From NCBI GenBank assembly GCA_002712135.1, contig PASO01000035.1, positions 1-15,809 on the forward strand: 15,809 bases of DNA. The letters are read 5' to 3'. A program made the position numbers and the translations under genes. Below are positions 1 to 5,766 of this stretch, in pieces. Numbering within the stretch: the stretch's first letter is position 1; each line of letters opens with the position of its first letter. The notes below the pieces were generated by a model that worked only from the letters and a program-made list of their open reading frames with translations, did not search any database and was not told the DNA's origin. The stretch is from Gammaproteobacteria bacterium. Its GTDB lineage: Bacteria > Pseudomonadota > Gammaproteobacteria > Pseudomonadales > Azotimanducaceae.

Positions 1-1
1 T

Positions 2-283
2 GCTAGAGCGCTGGCAATGGAACCCAACGTCTTGTTAATGGATGAACCCTGCTCAGCTCTGGATCCGATTTCAACTTCACACATTGAAGACCTAATGTTC
101 GATCTTAAATCTAGCTACACCATTGTTATCGTAACCCACAATATGCAACAGGCAGCAAGGGTGTCAGATTATACGGCGTTCATGGAAATGGGGGACTTAA
201 TCGAATTTGGTGAAACTGATCAAATATTTACTCGCCCGGAAATACAACGCACAGAAGAGTACGTAACTGGTCGCTTCGGATAA
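2..283 (+). CDS. pstB: Phosphate ABC transporter ATP-binding protein PstB, C-terminal part (5' end outside window)
   Basis: The frame is open from the left edge and ends at TAA 281-283, so only about the last 93 residues are present. Visible are Walker B with the catalytic glutamate (LLMDEP), the D-loop (SALDP) and the H-loop (VTHN), followed by the PstB-type tail with '[20 protein letters not shown]'. The Walker A and LSGGQ-type signature motifs lie outside the window. PstB is the cytoplasmic ATPase that powers the PstSCAB high-affinity phosphate importer. The next gene, 14 nt downstream on the same strand, is phoU, the usual last gene of the pst operon, which supports PstB over other ABC ATPases. 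The whole operon is probably under PhoB control, but its promoter is not in view. Confidence 0.95.
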   Translation, partial: ARALAMEPNVLLMDEPCSALDPISTSHIEDLMFDLKSSYTIVIVTHNMQQAARVSDYTAFMEMGDLIEFGETDQIFTRPEIQRTEEYVTGRFG

Positions 284-297
284 ACAGAGAACTCAAT

Positions 298-954
298 ATG
301 TCACTACATTTGCAAAGAGACTTGAACAACCTTAAGAAGGAACTCCTTCAACTAGGTGATCTGGTAGAAAATGCCATTAATAATTCCTTGATTGCACTAA
401 ATGATAGACGCCCAAGCCTGGCGGAAACTGTAATCAAAGAAGAGAAACTAGTAGACGAGAAAGAAGTGCATATTGAAGAAGAGTGCCTGAAAATTCTTGC
501 CTTACACCAACCAGTTGCCATGGATTTACGTTTTATCGTTGTTGTGCTTAAAGTAAACAACGATCTCGAACGCATGGGAGACATGGCAGCCAATATTGCC
601 GAACGCTCGCTGTTTGTTTCAAGTGAAGATCCTATTCCATGCCTACGGGAATTTACAGAAGTAATGCCGGGCTGCATTCGAACGATGGTTAAGAATAGTC
701 TCGACGCCATGGTAAAGCTCGATCTGGAAATGGCGCGAGAAGTCATTGAGATGGACAATACAGTAGACGAAATCAACCGGCAGATGTACGGGAGCTTTCA
801 GCAGCAAGTGGTAGCTGACCCAAATACCACCAAACGTGCACTGGCCCTGCTCTCCGTGTCACGCTATTTGGAGAGAATTGCTGATCTAGCGACAAATATC
901 GCAGAGGACGTAATCTTTATGGTGGAAGGCGAAGTCATTAGACATCAGCATTAA
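298..954 (+). CDS. phoU: Phosphate signalling/transport accessory protein PhoU
   Basis: 218 residues, slightly shorter than E. coli PhoU (about 240). Two tandem three-helix PhoU repeats are visible, each with the family's metal-binding helix: VNNDLERMGDMAANIAE at about residues 86-102 and VSRYLERIADLATNIAE at about 187-203. PhoU links the Pst transporter to the PhoR/PhoB two-component system and represses the Pho regulon when phosphate is plentiful. It acts in the cytoplasm at the membrane. It starts 14 nt after pstB with only a weak AGAGAA ribosome-binding site, so co-transcription and translational coupling are likely. No clear U-tract terminator follows the stop. Identification is secure from the repeat motifs and the context. 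Confidence 0.96.
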   Translation: MSLHLQRDLNNLKKELLQLGDLVENAINNSLIALNDRRPSLAETVIKEEKLVDEKEVHIEEECLKILALHQPVAMDLRFIVVVLKVNNDLERMGDMAANIAERSLFVSSEDPIPCLREFTEVMPGCIRTMVKNSLDAMVKLDLEMAREVIEMDNTVDEINRQMYGSFQQQVVADPNTTKRALALLSVSRYLERIADLATNIAEDVIFMVEGEVIRHQH

Positions 955-1648
955 AAGCCAGATTTAACGGGCCATCAAAACAGCATGCAGATAAGCGCGT
1001 GATTCGTCTTTGCAAGTACGTTCGATGGCATCACAGCCATTCACCGGCTAATAGCTGAACCTGGAACAGTCTCACGGTTTATAGCGTTGTGTTCATTTCG
1101 TATATTTAGTCGGCGATCTTTTTGAACGAACAACGGAAGTAGTAAAAAAGGGCAGATCATTAAGTAGAAGGAAGTCATAGTTATGCTCTTGAGAATTCAT
1201 TTCAAATCAATGCATGATTTATGCCAACTAAATAACGCCATCTACCTTACTGAATATTAAAGGTTAAACACGAAATGGGGGATTGGTTTCTTCTACCTGT
1301 TGCACATGTTTAGTGCTTCTCGCTATATCGTAGTTCAATTTCTTTCATGCGACAGATCTAAGGCCAATTAGTACTTAGATAAAACCAGTGGCGCCGAATC
1401 CTTAAATAACCAATAGCGTGTAGCGTTTACTGCACAAAGGAATACTGCCGTTTTATTTCCACCACCGATAGATCGGTCGAAGTGACATCTAACCGTCTCT
1501 GGACAACAAAATACAGTTCATATCAATAACGTATCCATAGCCAACTCACTGATGTTCCATCTGAGGTGATTCTGACCTGCGATACACCTCTCCTCCACTT
1601 GACATGGTTTGACACATTCGACAGTAATGATTTGATCAGGCTGATCAC
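955..1648. other. Gene-free stretch between phoU and the microprotein operon
   Basis: About 690 nt lie between two convergent transcription units. I see no frame with recognisable protein similarity, no tRNA or rRNA, and no strong terminator. Minor items are a 14-nt inverted repeat ACCGAT-AG-ATCGGT at 1464-1477 and three irregularly spaced TTGACA/TCGACA-like hexamers at 1598-1624. A 25-codon frame at 1183-1260 (+) has a fair Shine-Dalgarno sequence (AGGAAG) but no other support. Base composition looks more AT-rich than the flanking genes. It could hold a small RNA or decayed coding sequence; nothing here decides that. Confidence 0.6.
1633..1647 (-). terminator. Short 3' stem-loop after the second microprotein gene (weak terminator candidate)
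   Basis: TGATCA-GGC-TGATCA forms a 6-bp stem with a 3-nt loop. It begins one nucleotide after the TAA stop (1649-1651) of the leftward microprotein gene. There is no U-tract behind it, so it is not a canonical intrinsic terminator. It could instead protect the 3' end of a short message. Confidence 0.3.
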
Positions 1649-1741
1649 TTAAACCACCGTAGAAATAAATGTTGTGCATACGCTTACCGATACGACGATT
1701 GAAATTCCGATGATAATAGGATTGTGCAATATATGATTCAT
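1649..1741 (-). CDS. Hydrophobic, charge-free 30-residue membrane microprotein (second of a tandem pair)
   Basis: This is a short gene on the minus strand with ATG at 1741-1739 and TAA at 1651-1649. AAAGGA lies 10 nt before the ATG. The product has no Lys, Arg, Asp or Glu and one continuous hydrophobic stretch from about residue 8 to the end, so a single transmembrane helix is expected. It aligns without gaps to the product of the upstream gene at 1821-1910. Thirteen positions are identical: M1, H6, P8, I9, the block ISIVVSV at 13-19, and T23-T24. At 9 of the 12 identical non-Met positions the two genes use different synonymous codons, which is what selection on protein sequence would leave. 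It has one Cys (C22) that its partner lacks. I do not recognise the family. A hydrophobic type I toxin is an alternative, but such toxins usually carry charged ends. Confidence 0.68.
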   Translation of the reverse strand: MNHILHNPIIIGISIVVSVSVCTTFISTVV

Positions 1742-1820
1742 GGTTACTTTGTCCTTTCTGGGTTTCTGATTCGTTTAATGTAGTTGGTAAATAGGGATAT
1801 AACTTTTTCGGTACGGCTAA

Positions 1821-1910
1821 TTACAAAAGTGGTACTAAAGTGGTTACGAAGCCAACCGAAACTACGATGGATATCGCTACTGATATGGGGGTGTGGATTA
1901 CGTTACTCAT
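1821..1910 (-). CDS. Hydrophobic, charge-free 29-residue membrane microprotein (first of a tandem pair)
   Basis: ATG at 1910-1908, TAA at 1823-1821 on the minus strand. A GAGG/GGCGAG element 6-10 nt upstream is an acceptable ribosome-binding site. The predicted promoter at 1972-1999 gives a leader of about 55 nt. The product has no charged side chains apart from His6 and is hydrophobic from about residue 9 to 29, so a single membrane-spanning helix is expected. It is a clear paralogue of the gene 79 nt downstream (1649-1741): the same length to within one residue, an ungapped alignment, 13 of 29 identities, and shared H6-x-P8-I9 and ISIVVSV (13-19). Both genes lie leftward of merR, and their promoter is embedded in an operator that also occurs at merR. 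Function is unknown. A small subunit or regulator of a membrane complex, a membrane-stress peptide or a toxin are all possible. Confidence 0.7.
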   Translation of the reverse strand: MSNVIHTPISVAISIVVSVGFVTTLVPLL

Positions 1911-1971
1911 ACTATTCTCGCCTCGATAATTCTTGTTGTGTTATGCGACCGTTAAGGTAGCGACGAGGATC

Positions 1972-1999
1972 AGTATAAGTATTGTCTAATATATGTCAA
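1972..1999 (-). promoter_or_regulatory. Sigma-70-type promoter of the microprotein operon
   Basis: On the minus strand a perfect -35 TTGACA (1999-1994) is followed by a 16-nt spacer and a -10 TATACT (1977-1972, 5 of 6 matches). The predicted start of transcription is about 1965. The -35 hexamer lies within one operator box and the second box fills part of the spacer, so a bound repressor would exclude RNA polymerase. Confidence 0.7.
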
Positions 2000-2025
2000 C
2001 CTTTTATTTGACATATATTAGACAT
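1982..2025. promoter_or_regulatory. Four-box palindromic operator, CarH/LitR-like, over the microprotein promoter
   Basis: Perfect 17-bp inverted arms at 1983-1999 and 2008-2024 are separated by 8 nt. Each arm holds two head-to-tail boxes exactly 11 bp apart: TTTGACAT (2007-2014) and TTAGACAT (2018-2025) on the plus strand, and GTTGACAT (2000-1993) and TTAGACAA (1989-1982) on the minus strand. All four fit nTnnACAn, which as I recall is the box consensus of the Thermus CarH operator, where three boxes repeat every 11 bp. The right arm overlaps the stop codon and last codons of merR. The structure could also fold as an RNA hairpin at the end of the merR message. Use as an operator by the adjacent MerR protein is inferred. 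Confidence 0.65.
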
Positions 2026-2935
2026 TATTTTCGAGAGGTATACCTTCTTCAGTTGCAACACGTTCCAATGCTTCCTCAAAAGAGGCCCTGGCCACTCCAG
2101 TTATATTGGCAAGATAAGTATGAAGCTCAGCGTCATCGGGGTGATCAATCTCACATTGATGACAATATTTTTCGAAGGAATTCAGATCATAAAGCAACGT
2201 TGCTATATGCCTTGGGCATTCGCATTGAATAGAGGGCAACATGCTACTAATCCGAGTTATGACTTCATCGGGTAAACGACGGATAGGCACTGACGTCGGC
2301 TTGTTGAGCGGCTTATGGTGCCGTGACTCAATCGTTCGTCTTAGATCATCAGAATTTACTGGCGCGCGCAAACAAACTACACCACGGCTCTGTAACGCCT
2401 TAAGGTCAGCGGTTCGCGCATACCCATACACCAAAACGAGATTATGTCTTCTTGCGACCTGAGAGAGTTGTTCTGTATGGTTTTGCGATAAAAATGGGGT
2501 CTCCAGCACTATCATATCCTGGCTTTCCATGTCCGGGTCTTCAGCAAGCCACTCTATTGCATCAGCGGATACAATCTCTAATTCTGCAGCAAAATCATGT
2601 CTAGCTAGACGAGCTGTTGCCGATATTACTGGCCCTACTATAAGAACGCTTTCAACGTCCCGGGAATCAATATCTGCGTTAGATCTAGAGAGTAATTCTT
2701 CCAACTCGGCATTAGACAGCGCCGCAAGACGGTTTACCTGGTGGCCAACAGCGATGAGATCTCGTACTAATATAAGTTTCTCTATATCCTCCTGCGTGTA
2801 AAGTCTACGGCCTGAGGTGGTTCGCTGCGTACTTACAAGAGCATATCTACTCTCCCATTTACGGAGCGTATGGCTTGAGATACCTATCATTCGAGATACC
2901 GCGCCAATAGGTAAAGCGTGGTCGTTATCAGTCAT
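2018..2935 (-). CDS. MerR-family transcriptional regulator, CarH/LitR-like but without the cobalamin His motif
   Basis: 305 residues from the ATG at 2935-2933. I chose this start because GGAAGA stands 6 nt before it; an in-frame ATG at 2959 lacks a ribosome-binding site and lies inside the predicted operator. The MerR winged helix is at about residues 8-72 (IGAVSRMIGISSHTLRKWESRY, then SGRRLYTQEDIEKL). Residues 96-205 look like a Rossmann-type sensor domain, such as the B12-binding fold of CarH/LitR. However, the DxHxxG cobalamin motif is absent: the equivalent turn reads GPVISATAR. A C-terminal helical domain carries C238, C240, H243, C258 and C261, a possible metal site. The gene lies downstream of phr on the same strand, as LitR-like regulators often do. 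Operator boxes flank it on both sides, suggesting self-regulation and control of the microprotein genes. The inducer is unknown; a light signal is inferred from the family and from phr. Confidence 0.85.
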   Translation of the reverse strand: MTDNDHALPIGAVSRMIGISSHTLRKWESRYALVSTQRTTSGRRLYTQEDIEKLILVRDLIAVGHQVNRLAALSNAELEELLSRSNADIDSRDVESVLIVGPVISATARLARHDFAAELEIVSADAIEWLAEDPDMESQDMIVLETPFLSQNHTEQLSQVARRHNLVLVYGYARTADLKALQSRGVVCLRAPVNSDDLRRTIESRHHKPLNKPTSVPIRRLPDEVITRISSMLPSIQCECPRHIATLLYDLNSFEKYCHQCEIDHPDDAELHTYLANITGVARASFEEALERVATEEGIPLENNV

Positions 2936-2951
2936 AAGAAATCTTCCAATA

Positions 2952-2977
2952 TTAGACATATATTAGACATTATGGCA
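2952..2977 (-). promoter_or_regulatory. merR promoter (extended -10) overlapped by two tandem operator boxes
   Basis: On the plus strand two identical boxes TTAGACAT stand at 2952-2959 and 2963-2970, exactly 11 bp apart. The 19-bp string at 2955-2973 is an exact copy of 2010-2028 at the other end of the gene. On the minus strand TGC-CATAAT (2977-2969) is an extended -10 element. It predicts a start near 2962 and a 27-nt leader holding the GGAAGA ribosome-binding site. Both boxes sit on the -10/start region, which fits autorepression. No good -35 hexamer is visible. Confidence 0.6.
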
Positions 2978-3222
2978 CAACGACAAGAGATTTACTCCCA
3001 TCAAACCAAAAAAGCGAGCATCTGACTTGCTGCTAAATTGAACTGCTTAATCCGGCTTATCAGTAAACTTGATCTCAATACAATGAGGCATTTCACTCCT
3101 CTCCGCCGTCAGTCGCAACGAGAGGTAGAACAGCACGCGGGTAGGTAGGCTCCTGGTTGGTCCTTACAAGTGACTATTGGCAAGATTACATAAACCTTTA
3201 CGCAGGATGTCTCGAATTACAT

Positions 3223-4563
3223 TTACACCACTGTTTTGAAACGACGTTTACTTTCTTCAGCACTTATTTTCAGATCAGTGATCTGTGGGAGATAAAAGTC
3301 ACCTCGTTTCTCCAGTCCATGTATTTCTTTTGGCGGATACGCGTCGAGTTCAGGTAACCATCGTGTGATGTATCTACACTGAGGGTCAAATTTTTTCTGC
3401 TGTAGCCATGGATTAAACACGCGGAAATACGGCTGGGAGTCGCAACCGGTAGATGCGCTCCATTGCCAGTTACCGTTGTTTATTGCTGGATCGAAGTCGA
3501 TTAGCAGTTCAGCGAAATGTTCCTCGCCTTTTTTCCAGTCGATATGCAGGTTCTTGGTAAGGAAAGATGCAACGATCATCCGGGCACGATTATGCATGTA
3601 ACCAGTCGCTGCAAGCTCCCGCATACCTGCATCAACAATAGGGAATCCGGTTTTCCCCTGCCTCCATTTTAGCACTGCGTTAGGATCGTCGCTCCAAAGC
3701 AACTGGTCGTATTTTCGTCGAAATGAACCTTCATAGACGTGTGGAAAGTGATACCCGATGTGGTGATAAAAATCACGCCAGTACAATTGGCGCTGAAGTG
3801 CTTCAGGTTCACGAAGGGTGAGTGTTGATTGAAAAACCTGCCTTATTGAACACGTGCCAAAACGAAGGTGTGCAGATAAGTGTGTGGTACCAGCGCAACC
3901 CGGCAGGTCTCGAGTATCGCCGTAACGATCCAGGCTTTCAATTCCAGCCATGGCTTCTGTAGCGCCCGATAATCCTGGCTGAATTACAAGAGACCGACCA
4001 AGAAAACGTCGCAGTGATGAAGTTGCCAATTCGCCGAAGGCTTTGGAACTAAAATGCCAGCAACCGTGATCGAGAGGCTCACGAACATTCAATCCTTTAG
4101 CTTTCCGGTAGAAAGGAGTGAACACAGTGTAGGGAGATCCATCGTTCTTCGCCACATGCTCAGGTTCGTTGAGCAGCTGGTCGGGGAGCTCGAAAAAAGG
4201 GATGCCTGCAGACGAACAGACTGCGTGTAATCTGGCATCCCGATGACGTGAAATAGGCGTATAATCTTTGTTTACAAAAACAGCATCAATGCCTGCATTT
4301 TTAATTAACTGTACAAGTACTTTCTGAGGATTGTCTTCAAGTATCGACAATTTCCCGCCACTACTTTGAATTTCCCGGTCTAGCTCTTCTAGCGATCGTG
4401 AGAGGAATGTCTTACGGTACTCAGCGGCATACCGGTTGATTATTGCTGGATCGACAATAAAGATTGGTAAAACCGACTTCGATTGTCGCATAGCCTCGGA
4501 CAACCCAGTGTTATCTCGTAGTCTTAGATCGCGTCTGAAAATGAATAGGCTTCTGTTGAACAT
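3223..4563 (-). CDS. phrB: Deoxyribodipyrimidine (CPD) photolyase, class I
   Basis: 446 residues. The N-terminal photolyase alpha/beta domain opens with SLFIFRRDLRLRDNTGL (residues 5-21). The C-terminal FAD domain holds RYGDTRDLPGCAGTTHLSAH (213-232), the QRQLYWRDFYHHI region (257-269), GKTGFPIVDAGMRELAATGY (303-322) and NNGNWQWSASTGCD (362-375). By alignment from memory with the E. coli enzyme, W290, W343 and W366 correspond to the electron-transfer triad W306, W359 and W382. The enzyme reverts cyclobutane pyrimidine dimers in DNA with near-UV/blue light, using reduced FAD and an antenna chromophore. The start is the ATG at 4563, only about 8 nt after the predicted transcription start, with no clear Shine-Dalgarno sequence. 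The regulator gene lies 287 nt downstream on the same strand. A cryptochrome role is possible but less likely given full conservation of the repair-type motifs. Confidence 0.95.
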   Translation of the reverse strand: MFNRSLFIFRRDLRLRDNTGLSEAMRQSKSVLPIFIVDPAIINRYAAEYRKTFLSRSLEELDREIQSSGGKLSILEDNPQKVLVQLIKNAGIDAVFVNKDYTPISRHRDARLHAVCSSAGIPFFELPDQLLNEPEHVAKNDGSPYTVFTPFYRKAKGLNVREPLDHGCWHFSSKAFGELATSSLRRFLGRSLVIQPGLSGATEAMAGIESLDRYGDTRDLPGCAGTTHLSAHLRFGTCSIRQVFQSTLTLREPEALQRQLYWRDFYHHIGYHFPHVYEGSFRRKYDQLLWSDDPNAVLKWRQGKTGFPIVDAGMRELAATGYMHNRARMIVASFLTKNLHIDWKKGEEHFAELLIDFDPAINNGNWQWSASTGCDSQPYFRVFNPWLQQKKFDPQCRYITRWLPELDAYPPKEIHGLEKRGDFYLPQITDLKISAEESKRRFKTVV

Positions 4564-4570
4564 AGGCTAC

Positions 4571-4649
4571 TATATGGTTTATACCAGTCCTTTGGCTGAG
4601 GAGCACTGTGGCTTAAAATGACGCTACAATTTTTTTACGTGCCAAAGGA
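4571..4649 (-). promoter_or_regulatory. Photolyase promoter with an extended -10 box and widely spaced inverted repeat
   Basis: TGG-TATAAA (minus strand, 4586-4578) is an extended -10 element and predicts transcription from about 4571, eight nt before the phrB ATG. A 9-bp perfect inverted repeat, TCCTTTGGC (4588-4596) and GCCAAAGGA (4641-4649), has its centres 53 bp apart, about five helical turns. The near arm ends directly upstream of the -10 element. None of the TTAGACAT-type boxes found at merR occurs here, so phrB may answer to a different regulator. Confidence 0.45.
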
Positions 4650-4745
4650 TATTATGGATGTGGCGTGTCTCTTAGAGGGATCAGTCTCCAATCCGCGACC
4701 CATACATTGGCTGCAATAACATTAACGAGCCCAATTGCGGCTACC

Positions 4746-5360
4746 CTATGCCGGTTCCAGAAAATGGACACGCAGCGACACACCCATCCCGGGTTTGATA
4801 ATCACTCGTCGACGCCCGCCATACACGTCCTCCGGTATCAGGTTCGCCACACCCATTCGTTCAACCGCTTTATCAAAATCCTCAACTACAAAGAAAAGCG
4901 CCGCTACAGCGTCGTCGCCCTGGTCTGGATCAAGGCAGACTACCTCTAGACCAACGTCAGTATCGTCGAGAGGCCAAATCGCGAAATGAGTACCCTTATG
5001 CAACGCGTCCCTCGCCGGCGGTCCGAATTCGGGAATGGCCTCCTGTAAGGCAATCAATGAGGCTGAAGTATCTGCCGTCCATACGATTGCTTTAGCGGAA
5101 TGTGTAATACCGATCTCATGATTAGTTGGCCCTTCCGGCTTCCTGGCTTCCGCTATAGTTACGCTCATGCCTCGAGGCGTAACGGTCGTAGAGCCCTCCT
5201 TTCCATCAACTCCCAGTGTCCATGAAGTAACACCCCCATCTCCTCCTACGAGATTAACAGTGTAGCTCTCGCCAATCGTGACGCTATCATTCTCGACGTT
5301 GAAACCAAGGGCACGCCAAGCTGCAGGATCGTCAGCTATAGTAATTTCATTGATTCGCAT
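4746..5360 (-). CDS. VOC-superfamily (glyoxalase/dioxygenase fold) protein, function unknown
   Basis: 204 residues, starting at the ATG 5360-5358 with a strong AGGGGAAGG ribosome-binding site. Residues 84-145 (HSAKAIVWTADTSAS, then GTHFAIWPLDDTDVGLEVVC) and 153-170 (AALFFVVEDFDKAVERMG) look like VOC beta-alpha-beta modules; the second is typical of a module start. His125 and Glu139 are possible metal ligands, but I cannot assign a complete site. Such proteins bind or transform small molecules, for example as glyoxalase, ring-cleavage dioxygenase or drug-sequestering proteins. No reaction can be claimed. The gene diverges from hspQ across about 90 nt. Its leader can fold so that the ribosome-binding site or start codon is paired (separate entry). 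Confidence 0.6.
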   Translation of the reverse strand: MRINEITIADDPAAWRALGFNVENDSVTIGESYTVNLVGGDGGVTSWTLGVDGKEGSTTVTPRGMSVTIAEARKPEGPTNHEIGITHSAKAIVWTADTSASLIALQEAIPEFGPPARDALHKGTHFAIWPLDDTDVGLEVVCLDPDQGDDAVAALFFVVEDFDKAVERMGVANLIPEDVYGGRRRVIIKPGMGVSLRVHFLEPA

Positions 5361-5388
5361 GAACCTTCCCCTCTAGTTTAGAGGTTCA
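5360..5388 (-). promoter_or_regulatory. Two mutually exclusive leader hairpins over the VOC gene ribosome-binding site
   Basis: Reading the minus strand, TGAACCT (5388-5382) can pair with AGGTTCA (5366-5360), which contains the end of the Shine-Dalgarno sequence and the A of the ATG. Alternatively CCTCTA (5384-5379) pairs with TAGAGG (5375-5370) around a 3-nt loop, which masks the AGAGG part. The two stems share nucleotides 5384-5382, so only one can form at a time. Either would limit ribosome access. Regulation by temperature or a ligand is inference. Confidence 0.4.
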
Positions 5389-5438
5389 AGTCTCACGTAA
5401 AAGCCAATACCACGCAAGCCGCAGATGCCAACGACCTG

Positions 5439-5444
5439 TATAAT
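5439..5444 (+). promoter_or_regulatory. hspQ -10 box, positioned for a leaderless transcript
   Basis: A perfect TATAAT stands at 5439-5444, which places +1 at 5451, the A of the chosen hspQ ATG. No Shine-Dalgarno sequence precedes that ATG. No convincing -35 hexamer is visible 16-18 nt upstream, so activity of this promoter is uncertain. No heat-shock sigma-32 pattern was found. Confidence 0.4.
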
Positions 5445-5450
5445 CTTGTG

Positions 5451-5759
5451 ATGCAAGCTAATTTCTTTATAGGCCAGCAGGTGATCCACAGCCTGTTCGA
5501 GTATCGTGGGCTCGTGTTCGATGTCGATTCGGTATTTTCGGGAACCGAAGAATGGTACGAGACAATGGCTAAATCCAGGCCTCCAAAAGATGCTCCCTGG
5601 TACCATGTACTGGTACACGAAGCGGATCACACCACTTACGTCGCCGAGCGCAACCTTACAGCCTTCGAGGGAACACGCTATATTGACCACCCGCTATTAC
5701 CCGCATTTTTCGATGGCTTTAAAGACGGTGTGTATCGGCCCAAACGCGGGCTGAACTAA
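5451..5759 (+). CDS. hspQ: Heat shock protein HspQ (hemimethylated-DNA-binding YccV family)
   Basis: 102 residues. The family signatures are clear: FFIGQQVIHSLFEYRGLVFDVD near the N-terminus (residues 5-26) and the core APWYHVLVHEADHTTYVAERNL. Length and pattern match E. coli HspQ (about 105 residues). HspQ binds hemimethylated DNA, affects DnaA levels and acts as a specificity factor for Lon protease; that is family knowledge, not visible here. I chose the ATG at 5451 rather than the GTG one codon earlier because it fits family N-termini and a possible leaderless start. hrpB follows 7 nt after the stop, so the two are probably co-transcribed. Confidence 0.93.
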   Translation: MQANFFIGQQVIHSLFEYRGLVFDVDSVFSGTEEWYETMAKSRPPKDAPWYHVLVHEADHTTYVAERNLTAFEGTRYIDHPLLPAFFDGFKDGVYRPKRGLN

Positions 5760-5766
5760 CGCCAAT

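Noticed and set aside
1093..1200. 35-codon minus-strand frame starting ATG at 1200
   Set aside because: No ribosome-binding site, no hydrophobic segment like the neighbouring microproteins and no recognisable similarity.
1183..1260. 25-codon frame on the plus strand with an AGGAAG ribosome-binding site
   Set aside because: No paralogue, no recognisable motif and no convincing promoter; length is within chance for AT-rich DNA.
1464..1477. Inverted repeat ACCGAT-AG-ATCGGT
   Set aside because: Isolated 6-bp arms with no gene or promoter nearby; likely chance.
1649..1910. Calling the tandem microproteins a type I toxin-antitoxin pair
   Set aside because: No antisense promoter or RNA could be identified, and the lack of any charged residue is unlike the Ibs/Ldr/TisB-type toxins; kept only as an alternative.
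1741..1941. Plus-strand frames at about 1741-1941 that looked like a decayed protein-coding gene
   Set aside because: They are antisense to the two minus-strand microprotein genes, whose synonymous codon pattern and ribosome-binding sites explain the open reading better.
2936..2959. Upstream ATG at 2959 as the merR start
   Set aside because: It lies within the operator boxes and almost at the predicted transcription start, with no ribosome-binding site, whereas ATG 2935 has GGAAGA at the right distance.
3098..3125. CCTCTC...GAGAGG hairpin downstream of phrB
   Set aside because: Six-bp stem with a 16-nt loop and no U-tract; too weak to call a terminator.
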